DNA of 64,000 nt from NCBI GenBank assembly GCA_021292165.1, contig CM037878.1, positions 291,758,971 through 291,822,970 of the forward strand, written 5' to 3'. Under the pieces are notes generated by a model. That model was given only the letters and a program-made list of their open reading frames with translations, made no database searches and was not told where the DNA came from. A program made the position numbers and the translations under genes. The stretch's first letter is position 1, and every line of letters starts with the position of its first letter. Source of the DNA: Shinisaurus crocodilurus. Its lineage: Eukaryota > Chordata > Lepidosauria > Squamata > Shinisauridae. Positions 1 to 11,300 of this stretch are shown here, in pieces.

Positions 1-322
1 AGGTCAAAGCATCCCCGACAGATGGCTGTCCAACTGCACCCTGAATGCCTCTAGAGTGGGAGAGCCCACCACCTCCCTAGGTCAAGCCCATGATTCTGTG
101 TCCTGCACTCTGGGATGGTCGAGAAGAGATCCTGGCCCTCCTCTGTGTGACAACCTTTCAAGTACCGTATTTGAAGAGTGCGATCATATCTCCCCTCAGT
201 CTCCTCTTCTGAAGGCTAAACATGCCCAGTTCCTTCAGTGTCTCCTCATAGGGCCTTGTTTCCAGTCCCCTGATCATCTTTGTTGCCCTCCTCTGAACCC
301 TCTCCAGTTTGTCTACATCCAG
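1..322 (-). mobile_element. CR1 LINE fragment, cut by window edge
   Basis: Minus-strand CR1 3' portion (agatggctgtccaactgcac, ctcctcatagggccttgttt) with an internal deletion near 95. Confidence 0.85.
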
Positions 323-597
323 TGTTTCTATTTATTTTTTCCAAAAGGAAAACGAGACCGTTTTGCACTGGGTCCTTCCAGAAAAGAGCTTTCAGTAACT
401 TACTGTATCTGCTGATAGTGGCGGAGTTTTTGCAGGGATCACTCCTCCAGCAAACCTATTGAACCAAGCACAAAGAAGTAGCAGTTTATTAGTTACAGTC
501 TACTGATGACAGGCATACAGCGTAAAAATGTAAAATACACATGGGAAAATAAAGTGCATAGAAATTTAATAAGCAGAGTCATGGAACCCTTCTTCCC

Positions 598-745
598 TCC
601 CCATTCCTTTTTCCTTGTGTGTCATGTCTTTTTAGATTGTAAGCCTGCGGGCAGGGACTGTCTTGTTAATTGCTGTGAACCGCCCAGAGAGCTTTGGCTA
701 TTGGGCGGTATAAAAGTGAAATAAATAAATAAATAAATAACAACC
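598..745 (+). mobile_element. L2-like 3' end
   Basis: ccccattcctttttccttgt ... gagctttggctattgggcgg followed by (TAAA)n. Confidence 0.8.
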
Positions 746-869
746 GTAGAGGGTCTGATCCGGATAGCTACATTAAAAAAATTAGCATCTTGCTCTGTAA
801 CTGAGATGTTAGAAGCCTCAAGTAAAATAATCAACATGGACTCTAAGGGATGGCATAATAGGATACCGT

Positions 870-1805
870 AGATCAAAGTTTCTCTAGCCCCTTGATAAAA
901 AGCTGCAATTAAAGAACGCGTGCAGAACAGACTCCGCCTCTCCACTGTTGCAAGGGCACTGCCTGTTGGTAACTGGAATTTTATTATATCTACCATCGAG
1001 AAGTTTAGAGGATAGAACATTGCACCAAGCCAGAACAAAAGCTCTCCTATATTTGAGGATAGATAACCAGTTTAAATAGGACATCCCATTTTTAAAATTG
1101 GGGCCAGGCAAACACAATGGACCCTGTGCCACTCTGTAGAGGTCTTGAAAATCAATATACATTAGCCTCTGTTTAATAATAAATTTAGCTCTTTCCCACT
1201 TCATAGATAGCAGATAAGACATCAAGGGCCCTGTGGGGAAGAGGAAGGAGTGAAGGTGGCAGGAGCAGGCAGAGGGAACGTCAGGGCCTGCTCCGGTTGG
1301 ACTGCCCCCACCCCCCCAGGGCTAACTGACACTCTGGTTTTTGGTTTTTTGTATTTAGACTGTACATCGCTCAGAGTGGCCAGATGGGCGATTCAAAAAT
1401 AGAATAAATAAACAAATAAATAAGACGGAGACAGCTTTTTTGAAACAGCTTCCTGCACCACTTCCTTCCTTCTTCCAGGCAGACGTATAAGTCATCGCCT
1501 GGAATACAAAGGAGATGGAGGCAAGCAACAGACAGCAGCAAAGCCAAACATAGATGGAATATATCCAACCAAGCCAAACAGTTTAAGGCATTAAGGTCGG
1601 CTTCCAGATTAAGAGTAGTACCAGCAACATGCCTAAGCACACCAAATATGGATCTCTGAAAGTGAGATTGAACTCCTTCAAAAGAATTTTTTGAGCATGG
1701 AAACCAGATAGATGCTCCAAAAAGGATCTGGGATACAATTTTGGCTTTAAAGACATGCATGATGATGATGATGAACAACAGTATTTGTATACCATTCCAC
1801 ATCAA
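870..1805 (-). mobile_element. Decayed non-LTR retrotransposon, interrupted
   Basis: Minus-strand RT C-terminal-like peptides at 884-1225 (NWLSILKYRRAFVLAWCNVL, then RQCPCNSGEAESVLHAFFNC) and at 1440-1760 (FEGVQSHFQRSIFGVLRHVA). A plus-strand L2-like tail at about 1325-1425 separates them. Clade not assigned. Confidence 0.6.
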
Positions 1806-2261
1806 GCGGATTCTGGAGCGGTAAACAATAAAAAGACAAAAACAGATAAAAGAAACAGAAACAATACATTGAAAACAAACTAAAATGACATTGGCAGTTG
1901 AAGAGCAGAGAAGGCTTCCCAGGACAAGGAGGTCTTCAGCAGGTGCAAAAGCAGCACGATGTCAGAGCCTGCCTGACCTCCAGAGGCCGGGAGTTCCACA
2001 GAAATGGAGCTGCCACACTGAAGGCTCATCTCCTGATGGACTCCAGTCGGGCCAAAGGTCCATGAAGAGCCAACGGGCCACTGTTCATGAAAAAAAAGTG
2101 AACTATAGCACCCACATTTTGTTCAGCCTTGATCTCTGCAAATCTCCCCAAGGAAGTTAGTAGATCTTCAGTATCGGCCAAGCTTACAGACAACAATTTC
2201 CTTGTCTTGGCATATGGCAACACTGTCAATACCTTATGTGATGGAGGAGAAGCGCACTTAC

Positions 2262-2361
2262 CAAGCCTGCAACTTGTTTCTCTGGAAACTGGCAAGAAGG
2301 CCTAGTACAAAGAGAGCCAACAGAACTAGGGTGACTAGTCCAACTATGACACTTGTAGAAA
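2262..2361 (-). CDS. ADAM exon: transmembrane segment
   Basis: 100-nt exon, acceptor ...tgcccccag, donor TTG|gtaagtgcg. Phase fits the preceding exon, which ends in one base. It encodes STS followed by the hydrophobic stretch [20 protein letters not shown] and then [10 protein letters not shown], whose Arg/Lys mark the cytoplasmic side. A single-pass type I anchor is expected at this position in an ADAM. Cytoplasmic exons and the stop codon were not recognised in 1-2261 and probably lie off the left edge. Confidence 0.88.
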
Positions 2362-5300
2362 CTGGGGGCAAAAAAGAAAAGAAAAAGAAGGGCGTCACAT
2401 TTTGCACTCCAGTCTTAAAGGCTGGTACACAGTCCCTATTCCTATGCAAATACCTCTCTGGGGACCAGGCAGGAAATCCCTCGCATTGACTGGGTTCACA
2501 CGACACGCTAAGTCACTGTGGTTATTAAGCCAGTGTGGCGTAGTGGTGAGAGTGCTGGACTGGGACTCGGGAGATCCGGGTTCTAGTCCCCGCTCGGCCG
2601 TGAAACTCACTGGGTGACTTTGGGCCAGTCACTGACTCTCACAGCCTAACCTACCTCACAGGGTTGTTGTGAGGATAAAATGGAGAGGAGGAGGAGGATT
2701 ATGTAAGCCGTCTTGGCTTCCTTGCAGGAAAAAAGGCGGGGTATAAATATAATAAATAAATAAATTAGCATGTTGTCCAAATCCAGGAAGGTTTAGTCAG
2801 GGCGGTTTAAGTTTGGCTTCCTAAGCCATGGCTTGTTCTAGAGTTTGCGTAACCATTGATGGCTCAGCATGTCAGACGCTGGTTTCCTCGTGCCTCGAGG
2901 CGTTTGGCTAGCGAGTCGCTCAGCAAGAGAGGGTAAAAACTCCCTGCCACTCCTGTTCTCGCGGGTGAACTCAGTTCCCAGGTTCTGCCTAGCAACACAT
3001 TGCACGGCGTCTGCCTATTGATGGCCCTCCTTCCCGCTCATTCAGGGTGCAGGAGCCCTGATACAAGCCTGCGGAAGGGGCAAATGCCGATGTCCTGAGT
3101 CCACTCTGAGAGTTCACCTGTGTAAGCACCTCACCCGAAAAATTGGTCCCCATGCCTGCCCCATGGCTGGCAGCCCCTAGAACAGCAACATTCAAGCCCT
3201 TAGAACAGCAACATTCCGATTACTGCTTTCCCATCCCAGGGATAACCAAAGCTCCCCCCCCCCATCTGGGTCCCCAGATGCTTTTGGCCTACAACTCCCA
3301 GCATGCAATATCGCTTTTTTATTCAATAAAGCCGTATTTAGTAGAACAGAGCCTCGCTGTATTGTGGGGTGGGTGGAGCGGCGAGGCTGCCAAATGGGGC
3401 AGTGGGTGGGTGGGCGGGCAGCAGAGGGAGTGGAGTCAGATCCTGTCAGCCAGGGCCCACTCATGCCAGGGACCCCCAAACTGAGACCTACAAAGACAGC
3501 AGTTTGCGAACGTAAGGGGGAAATGAAGAGCCGAGACACCTGTTTGGTATTTAACTGGGCCACATTTATTTACATACAATGAACTGCAAAGGGATGGAGT
3601 GCGGGTTATTCTAATCCGGCCTCCTAGGCCACTCAATTGTCCAATTGGGCGGAGCATCCAAAACCGGGCGGTGGCGTTGGATCCGCCGCCGCCCCATTTT
3701 CCACTTTCCAGTGTTGGGAGCCTTTGCTGCGTCGCCCCCTCTCGGAGTCCCACGACAACAAGCTTGGCGAGCACAAAGGCATCACAGGCGTTCCGGATCC
3801 TCAGCTGACTGGGCCTACTGACCCGTCAATCTGAGGCCTCCTGAAACCGCCTGTCACCTGAATGGTGCCAAGGATGCTCACCTCACCCTATCAATATCCT
3901 AACCCGCACTTACCCGCCACAGAGAGGGACCAGCGCCTGCTTAGTCCCCTCTCCCCCACCTGCCCGGAACAAGTTCCAGCAGGGCCCTTTGCAGGTCTTT
4001 GAGAAACACGTTGTTGCCTTCATCGGCGAAAAGCACTCAGGGCCTAATATTGGCTCCTGTAGCCCCGCCCCCATGCTGGCTAATTACCTGCGTCAACAGG
4101 TAAGCCTCGACTCTCCTCCCCCACGTCCGCAAAATTTCTCCCCGCTAACAGCTGCGCGTGCTCGGGGGAAGGTCCTTTTGAGCCTGCACTTCCTGAAAAA
4201 CTGGCCCGCTCTGCGCCAGGGACCCCATACACCCTTATGCATGCCTTGCGGCCTGTGGGAGCCCCCCCCCCCCCGATGCAAAGGTCATTTCTTGCCCAAG
4301 ACTACAGCCAATTTCCTATGTCCTCTCTGGAACTCAATGCAGCCAATGAGCGTTGAGCTAGGCCCTGTCTATGTTGATATACTGGTATTTTCAGTTTTGC
4401 TGTATCTTTTTCCTTTTTATATAAACCACCCTTGGGATTTGATTGAAGATGGCTTATACATGTCCATAATAAACAAACATCTGAATAGCCCCCCCACACC
4501 ATTACATACACCCTGGTTTTCGTGTCTTGATGTGATGAAGCCCTGGAAACTAACTCGAGTTGACATGCTGCCAGTGGTGTCATCCTCCTTATATTTACAT
4601 TTTGTTACATCTTGAGTTGCAGCGAGGGGATAAACAGCTGAAGCACAGGAAATAATCTCCTTGATTAATTCAGGGAAGTGTCCCAAGACACAACTGTGTC
4701 CCAAGACACAGGCCTGTGGCTCACGCTGGCTCCGCTTGTCTGAGTGTGGAAAGCTAAGCAGGGTCAAGCCTGGTTATTACTTGGATGGGAGACCCCTCCT
4801 CTAGTGTCCTGCCTTGAGCAGGGGGTTGGACTCGATAGCCTTGTGGTAGGCTCCTTCCAACTCTATGATCTATGGAATCTATGAATTCCCCAGTGACTGT
4901 AACTAACAAAGCCCTTTGGCAGCAAAGAGAATACAACAACTACCACAACAGGGCACTTACGGTGAGAAGGCGGAGGGGGCCCACTGTCGATGCTCCCCCC
5001 GTATCCTCTGCCAGCACAGAAGGGAGGTGCCCATCCATAAGAACAATGGCAGTTTCTGTTGCTGTTGCACACCTGGAAAACATCAAGCGTGTCAGGCAGC
5101 AGCCAGCAAATACCCACCTGGGTTCACCACCCTGCTTGGGCGAAGACAAGGACTTCACGAGAATGGCAAATGCATGCCAACGTTTCTTCATAATACTTTT
5201 CCTCCCAATTCTTGTGCAGGGAGGGGCAAAATAAAAAAAATTAAAACCGCTCGGTGAGAGGAGGCCTATTGGGAGATAAGTAGCAACAGCAGATGTTTTT

Positions 5301-8300
5301 CTTTTCCTTTCATCTTCTTTAAATGTCACTACTTGGCCACTGCAGGTGGTGACAGAGCTGCAACTGGCGGTGACACGGTAGGCCGCCATGTTGCCCTGCT
5401 GGAATGACTCTACATCACAACATACCATTGTTCCAGAAACGTGGCGGCAGGTAGACGGCGGCCTTTACTGGCCAGCAGAGACATACTAGTGTCCTTCTCT
5501 GAGTAGTGGTGGAAGTGGCCAGCTGCTGTGCAACTGATAACGCCAGCAGCTTTAAAGAAGTTTAAAAAATAAAATAAAATTGTGAGCCTCCTTCCCTCCC
5601 CCAAATAACATTGCCCAAATCATTTTGCCTGGCTCCGGGAATCTCTGTGCCTAATCTCAAAGCTTGAAATCAAGGGATAAATACTGGTGTTCCATGCCCA
5701 GGTCTCAAGGGATGGTATCTTTTCTTTTTTTTTTGTTACTTACCCCATGGTTGTTACAGTCTGAGAAATCGCAATCATAATTCAGAACTTCCAGGTCAAC
5801 ACATGATCTATTTATGCAGATCTAGAAAAGGAGGTATAAAACATAAATTTTATACAATGCACTGAGAGCAGGAAAGCCTGCATTCTGACAGCTTACCAGA
5901 TACTCTATCTGGCAAATATTCACAGAATCATAGAATCATAGAAAAGTAGAATTGGAAGGGGCCTATAAGGCCATCAAGTCCAACCCCCTGCTCAGTGCAG
6001 GAATCCAAATGAAAGCATCCCTGACAGATGGCCGTCCAGCTGCACCCTGAATACCTCCAGTGTGGGAGAGCCCACCACCTCCCTAGGTAGTTGGTTCCAT
6101 TGTCTTATTGCTCTAACAATAAGTGGAATCTGAGTTCCTGTAACTTGAGCCCATTATTCCGTGTCCTGCAAACTGGGATGATCGAGAAGAGATCTTGGCC
6201 CTCCTCTTTGTGACAACCCTTCAAGTACTGGAGGAGTGCGATCATATCTCCCCTCAGTCTCCTCTTCTGAAGGCTAAACATGCCCAGTTCTTTCAGTCTC
6301 TCCTCATAGGGCCTTGTTTCCAGTCCCTTTATCGTCCTTGTTGCCCTCCTCTCTGAACCCTCTCCAGGTTGTATCTGGCAAATATTCTTCTTCAGCTGCA
6401 TACAGGCATATCTTAAAAGAGGTGCAGACACAGGTTTTTCTACTGAGGATGAACTCTGCTTCTCCCAGTCTTTGCTCCAGTAACGACATCCATACAGCCT
6501 TTGCATCTGGTGGTTTTTGGAGTTTTAAAAGCACCTGACAGACCTATCTCCTCAAATACTTGTTGTTCTGTAGATTATCTATTTATTTATTGTGTTTATT
6601 GACATTACTGAAAAGCAGAGGAGGGGGCTTCCTGGCTGATATATGGACCAGCCAACCAGCAGTGTGATATATGGACCAGCCTCGCTCTGAGGAAGGGGAA
6701 AGTAGCCTTGTGATTAACAACTGATGACCAATCAGTACTGCTCTTTCCAGCTTCTGCTCCAAACTGGAAGGTTTCCCCATACCACACATGTATCTAAAAG
6801 TGGGGAGCGCGCTTCCACATTGGGCTCACAACTCAAGTTATGTCTGTCTGCACTCTTCTTCTTTTTTTTTTTAAAAAAATATGTTTATTTGCAACACATC
6901 TGTAACAGCACAAAACAAACAAAAAAGAAAAAAGGGGGGATTCATATCATGAAACATATCAATATACAGTAATCATTAACATCTCCCTTGATATAGGGAA
7001 AAGAAAAAGAAAAGAGAAAAGGGGGGGGGAACACAAGAGGGGAAATGATTAACACTGCACTCTTAACTAAGCAGATGGTTGCTGGCAAATAGAATCTGAT
7101 TAGTAAAAGACTTGTCGAGTCAGAAAAAAGAAAGGAAGGAAAGAAATTGAGGGTTAAACTACACAGTGTATTAAATATGCAGCATGCAGCTCACCCTCCC
7201 CTTTCCCCTTTCCTTTTACCCTAGCCCAGTGTTCTCCAACCTTGGGGTCCCCAGATGTTTTTGGCCTACAACTCCCAGCATGCCCCAGCCAGCTCCGCTG
7301 GCTGGGGCATGCTGGGAGTTGTAGGCCAAAAACATCTGGGGAGACCCAAGGTTGGAGAACACTGCCCTAGTGGGACCACGGCATACAGGCAGGCAAGGTT
7401 TAAACCCTGGCCGTGCAACCTCCAGCCCATGGGCCTAATCCAGCACACAGAGGTTCCCAATCTGGCAATGGAGGCTTGCGTGTCCTCCTCAGTCCCTCCC
7501 TGTGTGTCCTCCCCAAGCCACGCCGCCCTGATCTGTAGACCACCAGGGGGGCTTGGGGAGGGGGCAGGGAGAGGAATCCCTTTGCCATCTCCACTCACAG
7601 ATTCCCCGGGGGGGAGCAGCCGCAGTGCCCTGCAAGGGCCAGCCGAAGACCTGCCCGCCTTCCCCTCACGAAGGATGACGGGCAAAGCCAGGCTGAGAGA
7701 CCTCAGCCAGCATTTGCAGGACCTTCCAGACAAATGCCACCTGTTGTTTTTGGTTTGCCGTAACTGAATGTGAGGTTTTGTTAACGGAGAATGTTGTAAG
7801 AATAACTGTGGTTGCTTAAGCTGTGGAGAAGATTGGAAGTCCTTTTTAATTGTGTATATTGTTTGTTATATATGTGTTTTTGTGTTTGTATGAAATGAAA
7901 TAAAATTCATAAAACAGACAAACGCCACCTGAGTGCACTTCCGTCCAGCTTTGCCTGCCCTGCATCCTCACTCCGTGAGAGAAGGCATGAATGATGATGG
8001 GGCAGGCGCGGTTGCCCCGGCCAACGTGCCCCCCTGTGCAGTGAAGCCGGGTCCTGGCTGACATGGCGGATGGATGAGCCACCTGGTGGGGTGGCTTTGC
8101 GGCACGCCCAGGCACAGTGAAGCCAGTTCCCAGTGGGTGCACTGCGCGTCCTCCTCAGTCCCTTCCTGTCCTCCCCAAGCTGTCCCTCCCCCCCCATCTA
8201 TAGACAACCGGGGGCTAACAAAAGATAAAAGATCTCCACTGGCACCAATGAAACTCACTGGGTGACTTTGGGCCAGTCACTGACTCTCAGCCTAACCTAC

Positions 8301-11300
8301 CTCACAGGGTTGTTGTGTGGATAAAATGGAGAGGAGGAGGAGGATTATGTAAGCCGCCTTGGGTTCCTTGCAGGAAAAAAGGCAGGGTATAAATATAATA
8401 AATAAATAAAATAAATAAATGAAGGGTCCCCCCCCCCCTATTTTTAGCCCCACACCACACAGGGGAGGTGAATTTAGGGGGAGGAAGCGGCTGGGTGGAA
8501 AGGTTCAAACCTCCCCTACCCATCTGTGGTGATTCTGATCTGGATTGGGGCCCCGCATGTGAGGCCAATACACTGCAGGCGGTGCTCCCTAGCAAAGCAA
8601 AGCAAAGCAAAGCAAAGCAAAAGCAAAAGCAAAAGCAAAAGCAAAGCAAAAGCAAAAGCAAAAGCAAAAGCAAAAGCAAAGCAAAAGCAAAAGCAAAGCA
8701 AAGCAAAGCAAAGCCCTCCCCCCCTCAAACCAGGACCAGAGCAGCTGCAGTTACCTTGTCAAGACCACAGCTTGTTCCATCTTTCACTGCTCCAATATCG
8801 TAAACATCAGACCCGAGATGGAATTCTGTGCCCCAGCACAATGTATTCGCCACTACAGTCTGAACTATTCCTTGTCCGGTGGACATTTTTGGAATTTTGC
8901 TAACATGAGTGCATTGGACCCTTCCACATAAGACATCTCTGAAAGAAAAACAAGAAGGGGGGGGGGAGATATCTCCTTAATGCTTTGAGTTAGCTACCGG
9001 AGGCCACCCAAGGAACCAAGTGGGGATGAGGCACAGTTCGGCAATGAGCAAACAGAAGGACTCGATAGCCAGTTAAAGAGGCAAAGGGTTGTGAAAGAAA
9101 ATGCACATGCCGAAAACATTTGTAGAGGGACACCATGTATAGGTATTTATATGCAAATGCTGGAAACGCCTATGCCATGATGGAGGAGCTGGAATGCTTA
9201 ATGCTAAATGAGAGGGTAGATATAGTAGGCATAGCCTTAAACTAGTGGGATGCAGACAATCGGCGGGATGCTGTTATCCCTGGATTCAGAGTACTGAAAG
9301 GACAGGGGAAGGATATATTGGGGTGGTGTTGCTCTGTATGTCACCGAATCGCTATGGGTAAAAATACCAGGCCTAAACAGTAGCCTGGTACTGAGGAAAT
9401 GCTGTGACCCCCTGACCAAAATTGACTGCCTTTGAAAAGATGGTGCTGACATAAAATGGCTACCTCAACGAATGAATGGATGGATGGATGGATGATCTAT
9501 TACAGTCACAGACCAGTAAGAACTTTGATTCAGAGAACCAATGCAGCTAGTTAAGAACAGATAGATAAAAACAATTAGCTTTGAAAAGGTGGCCAACATT
9601 TTGCCCCCTAATTTTCAATGAAGATAAAAAATTAACAACCCTCTCAATAATATAGAGATGAATAATCCCTTAAGCGGAACAATACCAGATCTTCAGAAGA
9701 GCATCCCGGAGGAGTTCTTAGTGGAGGGAGAATCACCCTCAATAAAGACATCTGTATATGACACTTCTGCACAGCAGTCTAAAAATGATCAAACTATCTT
9801 GGGATGATCATGGCAGCATTTCTGAGAGCTGGCCAGGGTGCTGGAGAAGGGAGCAATTTCTTTAATATACATTCGCTGTCTGGTATATGGTGAAGAGAGA
9901 CTGCCCTGCCCCATCTCCGGAGGCTGCTAAAAAGCTAGCTTGAAGACAGTGCTGGAAGGGGTGTTTGGAGGAGAGAGACTGACTGAGTATTATCAAGGGG
10001 CTTTAGCCTGTGGTGGGTTCGACGGAGAACTGACAATCTGTGCCTGCCCAGCTGAATAATGGGGAAGGGACTGAGAGAGGAGATCAAGTGAGAGCTGGGG
10101 AAAAGGCTACCATGAGTGAGAGGCATGGCTGCCAGCCAATGTGTGGAGGCGCCGCTGCCTTCTTAGAGCGGAATGGAGATCCAATCTGCCTTACATGTGC
10201 TGTCTTTTATTATTTTTGTGTTAGACTTTTATTCTTCCTCCCTAACCTCACTCTCTCCCGATTGGTTTTAAGCCACTAGATTAGATAGTTCAATTATTTG
10301 TGTTGTTTCATATCATTGTTATATTTACTTACTTAAAATTGTTTGTCCTATTCTTTCATCCTAAAGCAGGGGTCCTCAAACTTTTTAAACAGGGGGCCAG
10401 TTCATTGTCCCTCAGACTGTTGGGGGGGCCGGACTATAGTTTGAAAAAAATATGAACAAATGGATCAAGTAAAAAAAAAAAAAAAAAAGGACCCGGGGCC
10501 TTTTTTTTTACTTGTTAGGAATGATTTTTTTCCCCCTTAAATGGAAAGTTATTTTATTTATTTATTTATTTCATTTTTATACCGCCCAATAGCCAAAGCT
10601 CTCTGGGCGGTTTACAGCAATTAACAAGACAGTCCCTGCCCGCAGGCTTACAATCTAAAAAGACACGACACACAAGGAAAAAGGAATGGGGAGGGAAGAA
10701 GGAGGAATATTAATGAATACTCCTGGCAGGGCTGGTGGTATTTACATATATAGTTGCACAATTGTTTCATGCCTAACACGAATATACAGTACTTTTGTTT
10801 TTGCCATCACACAAATGAGCATACTCTGCTTCAATCCAAAGTAGCATTTTTGAAACATTAGAAATCTGACTTAGCTACATCAGCTCATACATAAGAGGTA
10901 AAACACCACCACTAATTTTTCCATATTATGGAAAAGAATTAAAAGAATCGGCACTTGAAGCGAAAGAGTTAAAAAAAAAGTCTGCTTCCGCTGATCGGCC
11001 GTCGGGCTGGATAAAAAGGCAAGGCGGGCCGGATGTGGCCCGCGGGCCTTAGTTTGAAGACCCCTGTCCTAAAGAGATCAGAGCGGCATACATGAAAAAC
11101 AATATAACAAACAATAGGAAACAACAAAACTCACAACAGCCGAAATATAGCTCTACGTGGGGTTACCCTTGAAGATGGTTCAGAAGCTACAGCTGGTACA
11201 GAACGCGGCGGCTCGCCTGGTTAAAGGCAGCTGCCGCCGGGATCACATCACGCCAGTGCTCAAGGAGCTACACTGGCTACCAGTTGCTTGCCGAGCCGAA

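Noticed and set aside
4735..4793. 5S rRNA gene
   Set aside because: Only the internal promoter region matches, and it continues into a CR1-like tail, so it is a SINE.
8468..8903. Lys/Gln/Ser-rich and Leu/Phe-rich open frames
   Set aside because: Translation of the AAAGC/AAAAGC microsatellite; the real feature is the antisense ADAM exon at 8755-8938.
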